Shown: positions 18,782 through 25,820 of the stretch, piece after piece
How the letters are laid out: every line of letters begins with the position of its first letter
Position numbering within the stretch: the stretch's first letter is position 1
NCBI RefSeq assembly: GCF_001426745.1
Contig: NZ_LMFI01000001.1
Coordinates: forward strand, 333,130-397,129
Origin: Nocardioides sp. Root140
Lineage (GTDB): Bacteria > Actinomycetota > Actinomycetes > Propionibacteriales > Nocardioidaceae
Length of the DNA: 64,000 nucleotides
Direction: 5' to 3'
Program-made: the position numbers and the translations under genes
Notes under the pieces: generated by a model
Database searches by the model: none
Told to the model about the DNA's origin: nothing
The model's input: only the letters and a program-made list of their open reading frames with translations

Positions 18782-20220
18782 GCCACCATCACCCGTTCGG
18801 CAGTCTTGCGGGCGTCGCCGGAGTCGCCGCTTCGCCAGGCCTGGGCGATGCGGGCCACGGCCTCCTCGAGCTCGTCGGCGGGGCGGGTCCACGGGATCCG
18901 GAGGAACCGTTCGTAGCCACCCGTCGGTGAGAAGACCGGACCGGGCGCGACCACGACGCCACGCGCCTCGGCCTCGGCGGCCACCTGTGAGGCACGCGGT
19001 GACGGCAGCTCGCACCACATGGCCAGGCCGCCGGCGGGAACCCGGAAGGTCCACTCGGGCAGCTGCTCGGCAAGGGCGGAGGCGAGGGCGTCACGCTGCT
19101 CCCGCAGCCGGGTTCGCTGCGCGGCCAGCACGCTGCCGTCATCGCGCAGCAGGGTGGCCGCGACGAGCTGCTCGACCACGGGCACACCGAGGTCGAGCGC
19201 CAGGCGCGCCTCGGTGAGGGCGTCGAGCCGGGCGCGGGGAGCCCGCAACCAGCCGACGCGCAGGCCGCCCCACAGCATCTTGCTGGCGCTGCCCAGCGTG
19301 ATCGCCTCACCGCCGGCCGCCTCGACGTGCGCGGCCATCGGCAGGGGCATCTCCTGGCCTTCGAGCGAGAGCGCCTGGTGTGCCTCGTCGATGATCGCCA
19401 ACGTGCGCGAGGCGGCCAGCTGGGCGGCGTACTCCTCGCGCTGCGCGTCGAGCATGAGGTGGCCGGTCGGGTTCTGGAAGTCGGGGATGAGGTACGCCGC
19501 ACGCGGTGCGCTCTGCCGGATCGTCGCGCCGATGCCTGCGAGGTCCCAGCCGTCGGCATCGACGCCGGCGCCCACCAGCCGGGTGGAGCGCATGGTCAGC
19601 GCCCGGGTGGCGTTGGGGTAGACCGGCACCTCGGCCATGATCCGGTCCCCGGGGTCGGTGCAGGCCAGGGCCACGACACCGGTCGCGGCCAGCGCGCCGG
19701 GCGTGACCATGATCTGCTCGGGATCGGTCGGCAGTCCGCGCGCGTCGTACAGCGCGGCGATCGCCTCGCGCAGCTCGGGCAGCCCGACGGGGTAGTAGCC
19801 GTGGCCGGTGAGATACGCGGGCAGCTCGGCGACGGCGCGTTCGTAGGCCGCGGCGATGCCCGGCGGGGCGGGGGCTGCGGCACAGTTGAGGTCGATCAGG
19901 TCCTCGCCGTCGACGCGCGGGGTGAGCACCCGGTCGGGCGCCCGCGTCGGTCCGCCCGGCACACAGGTGAACGTGCCGGCGCCGCGCCTCGCCTCGGCGT
20001 AGCCGCGCCCACGGAGCTCGGCGTACGCCCGGGTGACGGTGGTGCGGCTGACGGCGAGCGCGTCGGTGAGCTCGCGCTCGCTGGGCAGGCGGGTGCCGTG
20101 GGCGATCCGGCCGTCGGCGACCAGGCTGCGCAGTGCTTCGGCGAGGCCGGCGTACGCCGGGGAGCGGTCGAAGTCGGCGACGAGAGTGGCCACGGTGTGG
20201 GCCGATATGACGCGTGACAT
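18778..20220 (-). CDS. yczR: MocR/GntR-type PLP-dependent regulator, YczR-like
   Basis: A transcription factor of the MocR group: an N-terminal GntR winged helix (about residues 25-90, with LPSERELTDALAVSRTTVTRAYAEL) fused to an aminotransferase fold I domain. The PLP lysine lies in LGSASKMLWGG (Lys314). It stands divergent from a YczE-type membrane protein, the arrangement that defines the YczR subgroup, so it probably controls that gene and itself. ATG 20220 is 7 nt from a -10 hexamer, predicting a leaderless mRNA. The 480-aa length is normal. The effector is unknown. Confidence 0.88.
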   Translation of the reverse strand: MSRVISAHTVATLVADFDRSPAYAGLAEALRSLVADGRIAHGTRLPSERELTDALAVSRTTVTRAYAELRGRGYAEARRGAGTFTCVPGGPTRAPDRVLTPRVDGEDLIDLNCAAAPAPPGIAAAYERAVAELPAYLTGHGYYPVGLPELREAIAALYDARGLPTDPEQIMVTPGALAATGVVALACTDPGDRIMAEVPVYPNATRALTMRSTRLVGAGVDADGWDLAGIGATIRQSAPRAAYLIPDFQNPTGHLMLDAQREEYAAQLAASRTLAIIDEAHQALSLEGQEMPLPMAAHVEAAGGEAITLGSASKMLWGGLRVGWLRAPRARLDALTEARLALDLGVPVVEQLVAATLLRDDGSVLAAQRTRLREQRDALASALAEQLPEWTFRVPAGGLAMWCELPSPRASQVAAEAEARGVVVAPGPVFSPTGGYERFLRIPWTRPADELEEAVARIAQAWRSGDSGDARKTAERVMVA

Positions 20221-20227
20221 ACAGGCC

Positions 20228-20275
20228 ACTATTCCACGATTGGCTATTTGTTCAAGGGCCAATCGAGACCAGAAT
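20228..20275. promoter_or_regulatory. Overlapping divergent promoters and operator of yczR/yczE
   Basis: The plus-strand promoter has -35 TTGTTC (20248-20253) and -10 CAGAAT (20270-20275). The minus-strand promoter has -35 TTGAAC (20250-20255) and -10 AATAGT (20228-20233). Both have 16-bp spacers and both -10s end 7 nt before an ATG. The -35s overlap each other and lie inside an inverted repeat GATTGGC (20238-20244) / GCCAATC (20258-20264), a likely YczR site. Confidence 0.7.
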
Positions 20276-20282
20276 GGTGGGC

Positions 20283-20945
20283 ATGTCCCTCAGCACCACG
20301 TTCCCGCGACGCCAGCTCTCCGACCTCGGCCCCCTCGAACAGCTCCGCGCCGGACGCCTCGCGCGGCGCCTGCCGCAGCTGATGATCGGACTCGTGCTGT
20401 ACGGCGTCTCGCTGGCGATGATGGTGCGCGGGGCACTCGGTCTGGCCCCGTGGGACGTGTTCCACTCGGGCTTCATCCAGCACGTGCCGATCACCCTCGG
20501 CCAGGCCGTCGTGCTGTTCAGCTTCGTGGTGCTGCTGCTGTGGATCCCGCTGCGCGAGGTTCCTGGACTCGGCACGATCGCCAACGCCTTCGTGGTCGGC
20601 TTCTCCGCCGACGCCACGCTGGCCGTGCTCGCCGAGCCCGACGGTTGGGCGCCGCGGATCGCCCTGCTGGTCGTCGGTGTCGTCGGCAACGGGCTGGCCA
20701 CCGCCCTCTACATGGGGGCGCAGTTCGGCCGGGGTCCCCGCGACGGGCTGATGACCGGCCTGGCCCGGCGGACCGGCCGCTCGCTCCGGCTCGTGCGCAC
20801 CGGACTCGAGGTCGCCGTCGTCGTCCTGGGCCTGCTCCTCGGCGGTGCTCTCGGCGTGGGCACGGTGCTCTACGCGCTGGCCATCGGGCCGCTGGCCCAG
20901 GCGATGCTGCCGTGGTTCACCGTCGAGCTACCCGACACGCCCTAG
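20283..20945 (+). CDS. yczE: YczE/YyaS/YitT-family membrane protein
   Basis: The 220-aa integral membrane protein has about five to six helices and the family segments GLVLYGVSLAMMVRGALGLAPWDV and GRGPRDGLMTGL. Function is not established; in Bacillus, YczE affects secondary metabolism and is linked to YczR. I chose ATG 20283 because the -10 hexamer ends 7 nt before it; ATG 20274 overlaps that -10. The divergent MocR regulator very likely controls it. Its stop codon TAG forms part of the next gene's -10 hexamer. Confidence 0.82.
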   Translation: MSLSTTFPRRQLSDLGPLEQLRAGRLARRLPQLMIGLVLYGVSLAMMVRGALGLAPWDVFHSGFIQHVPITLGQAVVLFSFVVLLLWIPLREVPGLGTIANAFVVGFSADATLAVLAEPDGWAPRIALLVVGVVGNGLATALYMGAQFGRGPRDGLMTGLARRTGRSLRLVRTGLEVAVVVLGLLLGGALGVGTVLYALAIGPLAQAMLPWFTVELPDTP

Positions 20946-20948
20946 TCT
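20943..20948 (+). promoter_or_regulatory. -10 hexamer of galE
   Basis: TAGTCT at 20943-20948 ends 6 nt before the galE ATG and overlaps the yczE stop codon, predicting a leaderless galE mRNA in addition to any read-through. Confidence 0.5.
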
Positions 20949-20954
20949 TCTCCC

Positions 20955-21974
20955 ATGCGCGTTCTCGTCTCCGGCGGTGCCGGCTACATCGGCTCCCACA
21001 CTGTCCTCTCCCTGATCGAAGCCGGCCACGACGTGCTCGTGGTCGACGACTTCTCCAACAGCAAGCCCAGCGTGGTCGGCCGCATCGAGTCGCTCTCGGG
21101 CGCCCACGTGCCGGTGCACGCGTTCGACCTGACCGACGTCGACAAGACCGAGCGGCTGTTCGCCAACGAGAAGATCGACGCGGTGATCCACTTCGCCGGC
21201 TTCAAGGCGGTGGGGGAGAGCGTCGGCAAGCCGTTGGAGTACTACGCCAACAACCTCGGCTCGACCTTCGCGCTCGCCAACGCGATGCGCCGCCACGACG
21301 TCCACCGTCTGGTGTTCTCCTCCTCTGCGACCGTGTACGGCGACCACGCGCCGGTGCCCTACCACGAGGACTACCAGCCGCTCTCCGCCGCGAGCCCCTA
21401 CGGCCGCACCAAGGTGATGCAGGAGCAGGTGCTCTCCGACGTGGCCACCGCCGGCGGACTGAAGGTCGCTCTGCTGCGCTACTTCAACCCGGTCGGCGCG
21501 CACAGCTCGGGCACGATGGGCGAGGACCCGCAGGGTGTGCCCAACAACCTGATGCCGTTCATCGCGCAGGTGGCGGTCGGTCGACGCGACAAGCTGTCCA
21601 TCTTCGGCGACGACTATCCGACCGCCGACGGCACCTGCGAGCGCGACTACATCCACGTCGAGGACCTCGCCGCCGGCCACGTGGCGGCGCTCGAGCACCT
21701 CGACGCGATGGTCGAACCGGTCCGCGCGTTCAACCTCGGTGGCGGCACCGGCACCAGCGTGTTCGAGCTGTTCCACGCGTTCGAGCGTGCGGTCGGCCGC
21801 GAGCTCCCGCACGAGGTCGTCGGTCGACGTGCCGGCGATCTGCCCGCCTACTGGGCCGACACGGCTCGCGCGGCCGACGAACTCGGCTGGCGGGCCACCC
21901 GCACCATCGACGACATGTGCGCCGACACCTGGCGCTGGCAGTCGGGCAACCCGCAGGGCTACCCGGAGGCGTGA
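20955..21974 (+). CDS. galE: UDP-glucose 4-epimerase
   Basis: GalE interconverts UDP-glucose and UDP-galactose for galactose use and cell-surface glycans. The 339-aa extended short-chain dehydrogenase has the NAD motif GGAGYIGS at residues 7-14, the catalytic SSSATVYG region near 124, and YxxxK as YGRTK (Tyr149, Lys153). The RYFNPVGAH and CERDYIHVEDLA segments are diagnostic for the family. It begins 9 nt after yczE and may be read through as well as from its own -10. No other gal gene is nearby, so a glycan precursor role is more likely than sugar catabolism. Confidence 0.93.
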   Translation: MRVLVSGGAGYIGSHTVLSLIEAGHDVLVVDDFSNSKPSVVGRIESLSGAHVPVHAFDLTDVDKTERLFANEKIDAVIHFAGFKAVGESVGKPLEYYANNLGSTFALANAMRRHDVHRLVFSSSATVYGDHAPVPYHEDYQPLSAASPYGRTKVMQEQVLSDVATAGGLKVALLRYFNPVGAHSSGTMGEDPQGVPNNLMPFIAQVAVGRRDKLSIFGDDYPTADGTCERDYIHVEDLAAGHVAALEHLDAMVEPVRAFNLGGGTGTSVFELFHAFERAVGRELPHEVVGRRAGDLPAYWADTARAADELGWRATRTIDDMCADTWRWQSGNPQGYPEA

Positions 21975-22330
21975 GCCTGCCTCCAGTCTGAGCCGTGACC
22001 CGCGGACCACGACCGGTGGTGCGGGCCCTGGCCAGCGGGAGGCGAACCGTGACCCGCGGCCGACGAGACGGGTGTTGAGTGGGCACTGGTGTCGGGCCGT
22101 TGCCTTGCCCCGAGCTGATCATCTCGCTCCGAAGGCGTGGGGAACTGCGGCAGTTGGTGCTGGCACGTCACACATGCGGCGGGCGAGCGCCGGCGTGAGC
22201 GCCAACTGCCGCACTTACCGACGCTTCCATGGAGTCGTGCCGTTGCGCTGATGCGCGACCTGTCGAGCGCCGGCGCTGACGGACAGCAGGCTGCCGCGCA
22301 GCAGCAGGGGCGCGGCCGGCCGGGTTGCTC
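21975..22330. other. Convergent 356-bp gap with repeats, no gene seen
   Basis: The gap between galE and the methyltransferase gene holds a direct repeat of CCGTGACCCGCGG (21993-22005 and 22047-22059, 54 bp apart) and a perfect 12-bp inverted repeat TGCGGCAGTTGG (22146-22157) / CCAACTGCCGCA (22202-22213) with a 44-nt loop. Frames across it have poor codon use. The inverted repeat may end transcription from both sides. Confidence 0.55.
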
Positions 22331-22897
22331 CTACCGGCGGGTGGCGATGATCGCCGACGCGTCGGAGGCGATCATCACCTCGACCGCGGTGAAGCGATCG
22401 TCGGTGAGCCACTGCTCGCGCAGGGTGTCGACGCGTCCGCCGGTGATCGGCGGCCACAGCTCGCAGGGCACGAAGTCGTCGAGCACGACGATGCCGCCCG
22501 GCTCGACCAGCTCGGCGATCGAGTCGACGCCGACCGCGGACGGCGTACCGGAGTCGAGGAACAGCAGCGAGAACGGTCCCTGGTCGCGCAGGGTCGACCA
22601 GTCGGCGGCCAGCACCTCCACGGAGTCGTCGTCGACGAAGATCTCGGCGGCGGCATCGGCCAGCTTGGCATCGAGCTCGGCCGTGACGATGCGGACGTCG
22701 CCGCGCACGCCCGAGCGCAGCCATGCGGTGCCCACGCCGCAGCCGGTGCCGAACTCGGCCAAGGTGCCGGTGCGGGTGGCGGCCAGGGTGGCCAGGAGTC
22801 GTCCGGTCTCGTTGCGGCAGAACGACACGTAGCCCGACTTGCGGGACACGTCGAACGCACGGGACACGATGGAAGGAAGGTCGGGCGGGGCGCTCAT
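22331..22897 (-). CDS. SAM-dependent methyltransferase, O-methyltransferase-like
   Basis: The 188-aa class I methyltransferase has its SAM-binding motif I as LAEFGTGCGVGTAWL (about residues 46-60), an acidic motif II near AELD, and motif IV as LLFLDSG. Its order resembles the small O-methyltransferase family 3. The LDDF segment and the flexible N terminus are consistent with small-molecule methylation; the substrate is unknown. ATG 22897 gives the conserved beginning, and upstream codons in the same frame look spurious. It is divergent from the leuB leader. Confidence 0.8.
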   Translation of the reverse strand: MSAPPDLPSIVSRAFDVSRKSGYVSFCRNETGRLLATLAATRTGTLAEFGTGCGVGTAWLRSGVRGDVRIVTAELDAKLADAAAEIFVDDDSVEVLAADWSTLRDQGPFSLLFLDSGTPSAVGVDSIAELVEPGGIVVLDDFVPCELWPPITGGRVDTLREQWLTDDRFTAVEVMIASDASAIIATRR

Positions 22898-22996
22898 GGC
22901 GTCGAGTCTTTCATCCTGGGAAAGTCGTCTCGCATGGTGAGCGGATCCGGGAAGTCGGATGCGCACTCACGCGAGGCGTCGTACGGTTTCTCCATC

Positions 22997-23041
22997 ATGC
23001 GGAGCGTTCTCGTACTCATTCACTGCCGCGGCGAGGCCTGA
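22997..23041 (+). CDS. Branched-chain-rich leader peptide of leuB (MRSVLVLIHCRGEA)
   Basis: A 14-codon frame encodes MRSVLVLIHCRGEA and stops with TGA at 23039-23041. Five consecutive codons (GTT CTC GTA CTC ATT) are for Val, Leu, Val, Leu, Ile, the products of the pathway served by leuB 370 nt downstream. Directly after it lie mutually exclusive hairpins. A TANNNT-like hexamer (TACGGT, 22982-22987) lies 9 nt before the ATG, so the transcript could start at or near it. This is the expected build of a ribosome-mediated attenuator, by analogy to known leuA and ilvB leaders of actinobacteria. Confidence 0.65.
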   Translation: MRSVLVLIHCRGEA

Positions 23042-23090
23042 CAGAAGGCCACCTCGCCGTGGCGAGTGGTGTTTGTACGACGGGCCTTCT
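23026..23090 (+). promoter_or_regulatory. Attenuator hairpins downstream of the leuB leader peptide
   Basis: The segment 23026-23036 (CCGCGGCGAGG, the last leader codons) can pair with 23052-23062. Alternatively 23053-23058 (CTCGCC) pairs with 23061-23066, nested in an 8-bp stem AGAAGGCC (23043-23050) / GGCCTTCT (23083-23090) followed by TCC. The structures share bases, so they exclude each other. A further stem lies at 23171-23199 (GGTGCC...GGCACC). Confidence 0.55.
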
Positions 23091-23277
23091 TCCACCTGAA
23101 GACGCCCCGCGGCGGATCGCCAGAAGTTTCAGCGTGATCCGCAATCTCTCTGGTCCTGATGGACCGTGTCGGTGCCCGTGCGATCCACGGCTCGGCACCC
23201 GTCTCCCCGTCGCGGGGCGTGGCTTCGTTGCACCACCCACGCCCGATCAACCGATGCGACACCGAACGGAGAGACCC

Positions 23278-23403
23278 ATGTACGACATGTACCCCGAGTG
23301 GGGACCTGCCAGCCACAACCCCGAGAACCCACGCAGCATGGAGGCCGTCCAGGCCGCTCTTGACCTGCGAGACAACGGCGGCCCGCGCCCCGACGACAAC
23401 TAG
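23278..23403 (+). CDS. Small 41-aa protein upstream of leuB
   Basis: This short gene begins with ATG at 23278 behind GGAGAG and stops at 23403, 10 nt before leuB. The product starts [20 protein letters not shown] and ends in a Gly/Pro/Asp-rich tail. It is acidic, has no signal peptide or membrane segment, and I recognise no domain. leuB has no good ribosome site of its own, so translation of this frame may be coupled to leuB. It could be a real small protein or a second translated leader. Confidence 0.55.
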   Translation: MYDMYPEWGPASHNPENPRSMEAVQAALDLRDNGGPRPDDN

Positions 23404-23413
23404 ATTCATCGTC

Positions 23414-24475
23414 ATGACCACGACTCCTCCCCAGACCGTCCGCCTCGCCGTCATCCCTGGCGACGGCATCGGCCCCGAAGTCACCGCCGAAGCACTCAAG
23501 GTGCTCGAGGTGGCTGCCCCCGTGAAGTTCGAGCAGACCCGCTACGACCTGGGCGCCGAGCGCTACCTCGCCACCGGTGAGGTCCTTCCGGAGAGCACGC
23601 TGGAGGAGATCCGCGGCCACGACGCGATCCTGCTCGGCGCCGTCGGCGGCAAGCCGAACGACCCGAACCTGCCCCCCGGCATCCTCGAGCGCGGCCTGCT
23701 GCTCAAGCTGCGCTTCGAGCTCGACCACTACGTGAACCTGCGCCCCTCGCGGATCTTCCCCGGTGTCACCTCGCCGCTGGCCGAGCCGGGCGAGGTCGAC
23801 TTCGTGGTCGTGCGTGAGGGCACCGAGGGTCCCTACACCGGCAACGGCGGCGCGCTGCGGGTCGGCACACCGGCCGAGGTCGCCACCGAGGTCTCGGTCA
23901 ACACCGCCTTCGGTGTGGAGCGCGTGATCCGCGACGCCTTCGCCCGGGCCGAGCGCCGCCCCCGCAAGAAGCTCACCCTGGTCCACAAGACCAACGTGCT
24001 GGTCAACGCCGGCTCCGTGTGGTGGCGCCTCTTCGAGTCCGTGGCCGCCGAGCATCCCGACGTCACGACCGACTACATGCACATCGACGCGGCGATGATC
24101 TTCATGACCACCGACCCGTCCCGCTTCGACGTGATCGTCACCGACAACCTCTTCGGCGACATCATCACCGACCTGGCCGCCGCCATCACCGGTGGCATCG
24201 GGCTGGCCGCCTCCGGCAACGTGAACCCGGACCGCACCGCCCCCTCCATGTTCGAACCCGTGCACGGCTCTGCTCCCGACATCGCGGGCCAGCAGAAGGC
24301 CGACCCGACCGCGGCGATCCTCTCGGTCTCCCTCATGCTCGACCACCTGGGCTTCGACGACGCGGCCCGGTCCATCGAGTCCGCCGTCCTCGCGGACCTG
24401 TCCGAGCGCACGGCCGGCGTTGCCCGCCCTACGTCCGAGATCGGCGACGCGATCGCCGCGCGAGTAGCCGGCTGA
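23414..24475 (+). CDS. leuB: 3-isopropylmalate dehydrogenase
   Basis: LeuB oxidatively decarboxylates 3-isopropylmalate with NAD+ to ketoisocaproate in leucine synthesis. The 353-aa protein shows [10 protein letters not shown] near the N terminus, the substrate loop [20 protein letters not shown], the HKTNV catalytic lysine region, and [10 protein letters not shown] with the metal Asp residues. The NAD-type [12 protein letters not shown] motif is present. The actinobacterial enzyme commonly begins [14 protein letters not shown], as here. It is preceded by a leader-peptide attenuator and a small frame and ends with a terminator. Some members of this family also act on 3-methylmalate, which would serve the CimA pathway. 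Confidence 0.96.
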   Translation: MTTTPPQTVRLAVIPGDGIGPEVTAEALKVLEVAAPVKFEQTRYDLGAERYLATGEVLPESTLEEIRGHDAILLGAVGGKPNDPNLPPGILERGLLLKLRFELDHYVNLRPSRIFPGVTSPLAEPGEVDFVVVREGTEGPYTGNGGALRVGTPAEVATEVSVNTAFGVERVIRDAFARAERRPRKKLTLVHKTNVLVNAGSVWWRLFESVAAEHPDVTTDYMHIDAAMIFMTTDPSRFDVIVTDNLFGDIITDLAAAITGGIGLAASGNVNPDRTAPSMFEPVHGSAPDIAGQQKADPTAAILSVSLMLDHLGFDDAARSIESAVLADLSERTAGVARPTSEIGDAIAARVAG

Positions 24476-24498
24476 CACGTACTTCGCCAGCCTCTGGC

Positions 24499-24537
24499 GC
24501 CGGGTACGTCGCTTCGACGTGCCCGGCGTCGCTCATT
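24499..24537 (+). terminator. leuB terminator
   Basis: Bases 24499-24510 (GCCGGGTACGTC) pair with 24516-24527 over a 5-nt loop, a 12-bp stem with one G-U pair, followed by GTCGCTCATTTC. It separates leuB from ilvE. Confidence 0.75.
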
Positions 24538-24559
24538 TCACAGAAGGTCAGATAGTTTG

Positions 24560-25639
24560 ATGTCCATGGAGATCAGCACCACCCTGAGCGACAAGATCGT
24601 CGACGACGCCCGCCTCGCCGAGATCCTCGCGGCCCCCGGCTTCGGCACGTTCTTCACCGACCACATGTTCACCGCCGAGTGGACCCCCGACGAGGGTTGG
24701 CACGCGGCCCGCGTCACGCCGTACGGCCCGTTGACGATGGACCCGGCGACCGCAGTCCTGCACTACGCGCAGGAGACCTTCGAGGGCATGAAGGCCTACC
24801 GCCAGCCCGACGGTTCGATCGCCACGTTCCGTCCCGAGGCCAACGCGCAGCGCATGGTGCGCTCGTCCGGACGCCTGGCCTTCCCCGAGCTGCCGGTCGA
24901 CGACTTCGTGCAGGCCGTCGACGCCCTGGTGAAGGTCGACGAGCGGTGGGTGCCCGAGGCGGCGGGGGAGAAGAGCCTCTACCTGCGCCCGTTCATGATC
25001 GCCACCGAGGTGTTCCTCGGCGTGCGTCCCAGCCAGCACGTCACGTTCATGGTGATCGCCTCGCCGGCCGGGTCCTACTTCAAGGGTGGCATCAAGCCGG
25101 TCAGCCTGTGGCTCACCGAGGAGTACACCCGCGCCGGACGTGGTGGCATGGGTGCCGCCAAGACCGGTGGCAACTACGCCAGCTCGCTGGTCGCCCAGCA
25201 GGAGGCCAGCGGCCACGGCTGCGACCAGGTCGTCTTCCTCGACGCCCAGGAGGGGAAGTACGTCGAGGAGCTCGGCGGCATGAACATGTACTTCGTCTTC
25301 GACGACGGACGCATCGTCACCCCCGAGACCGGCACCATCCTCGAGGGCATCACCCGCTCCAGCGTGATCGAGCTGGCCGAGCAGCTCGGCCACAAGGTCG
25401 AGGAGCGCAAGTTCTCCATCGACGAGTGGCGCGAGGGCGTCACCAGCGGTGCGATCACCGAGATCTTCGCCTGCGGCACGGCCGCCGTGATCACCCCGGT
25501 CGGTGCCCTGAAGTGGGACGGCGGCGAGGTCCCGGCGCCGGCGTCGACCGACCTGACGATGAAGATCCGGCAGTCGCTGGTCGACATCCAGTACGGCCGC
25601 GCCGACGACTCCTTCGGCTGGATGCACCAGGTCGTCTGA
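24560..25639 (+). CDS. ilvE: Branched-chain amino acid aminotransferase
   Basis: IlvE makes the final transamination to valine, leucine and isoleucine with glutamate and PLP. The 359-aa fold IV aminotransferase has HYAQETFEGMKAY near residue 70, the PLP lysine in GAAKTGGNYA (Lys201), and EIFACGTAAVITPVG near the C terminus. ATG 24560 has an AGAAGG site 12 nt upstream; ATG 24566 lies 7 nt after a TAGTTT hexamer (24553-24558) and could be a leaderless start. It lies between leuB and cimA, giving a branched-chain block with separate promoters. Confidence 0.96.
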   Translation: MSMEISTTLSDKIVDDARLAEILAAPGFGTFFTDHMFTAEWTPDEGWHAARVTPYGPLTMDPATAVLHYAQETFEGMKAYRQPDGSIATFRPEANAQRMVRSSGRLAFPELPVDDFVQAVDALVKVDERWVPEAAGEKSLYLRPFMIATEVFLGVRPSQHVTFMVIASPAGSYFKGGIKPVSLWLTEEYTRAGRGGMGAAKTGGNYASSLVAQQEASGHGCDQVVFLDAQEGKYVEELGGMNMYFVFDDGRIVTPETGTILEGITRSSVIELAEQLGHKVEERKFSIDEWREGVTSGAITEIFACGTAAVITPVGALKWDGGEVPAPASTDLTMKIRQSLVDIQYGRADDSFGWMHQVV

Positions 25640-25641
25640 TC

Positions 25642-25657
25642 CGGCGTGCGTACGCCG
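25642..25657 (+). terminator. Short hairpin after ilvE
   Basis: CGGCGT (25642-25647) and ACGCCG (25652-25657) form a perfect stem with a 4-nt loop, 2 nt beyond the ilvE stop. The remaining 160 bp to the kinase gene contain TTGACA at 25686-25691 without a matching -10. Confidence 0.4.
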
Positions 25658-25808
25658 TACCGAATCGGGCACTTGGGCGCCCTTGTTGACACTTCTGCAC
25701 CCGCCGGCAGGGGGCTAGGTCAATCGGTCTAAGCAACGGTCATGCTGCTGCCGGGTGCAAAGCGTCACGGACAGCGCGTTACACGGGGTTCGGGGCGGTG
25801 GGCACGGG

Positions 25809-25814
25809 TAATCT
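25809..25814 (+). promoter_or_regulatory. -10 hexamer of the protein kinase gene
   Basis: TAATCT at 25809-25814 ends 6 nt before the GTG start at 25821, predicting a leaderless mRNA. No convincing -35 is present. Confidence 0.5.
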
Positions 25815-25820
25815 CACGAC

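Noticed and set aside
15683..19054. A minus-strand open frame of over 1100 codons covering serA and the GH16 gene
   Set aside because: It is the GC-rich antisense shadow of serA and its neighbour: Asp/Gly/Val/Arg/Ala-rich composition, no domain, and both plus-strand genes have clear families.
25686..25720. TTGACA promoter upstream of the kinase gene
   Set aside because: No -10 hexamer lies at 15-19 bp; the nearest TAGGTC is 24 bp away.
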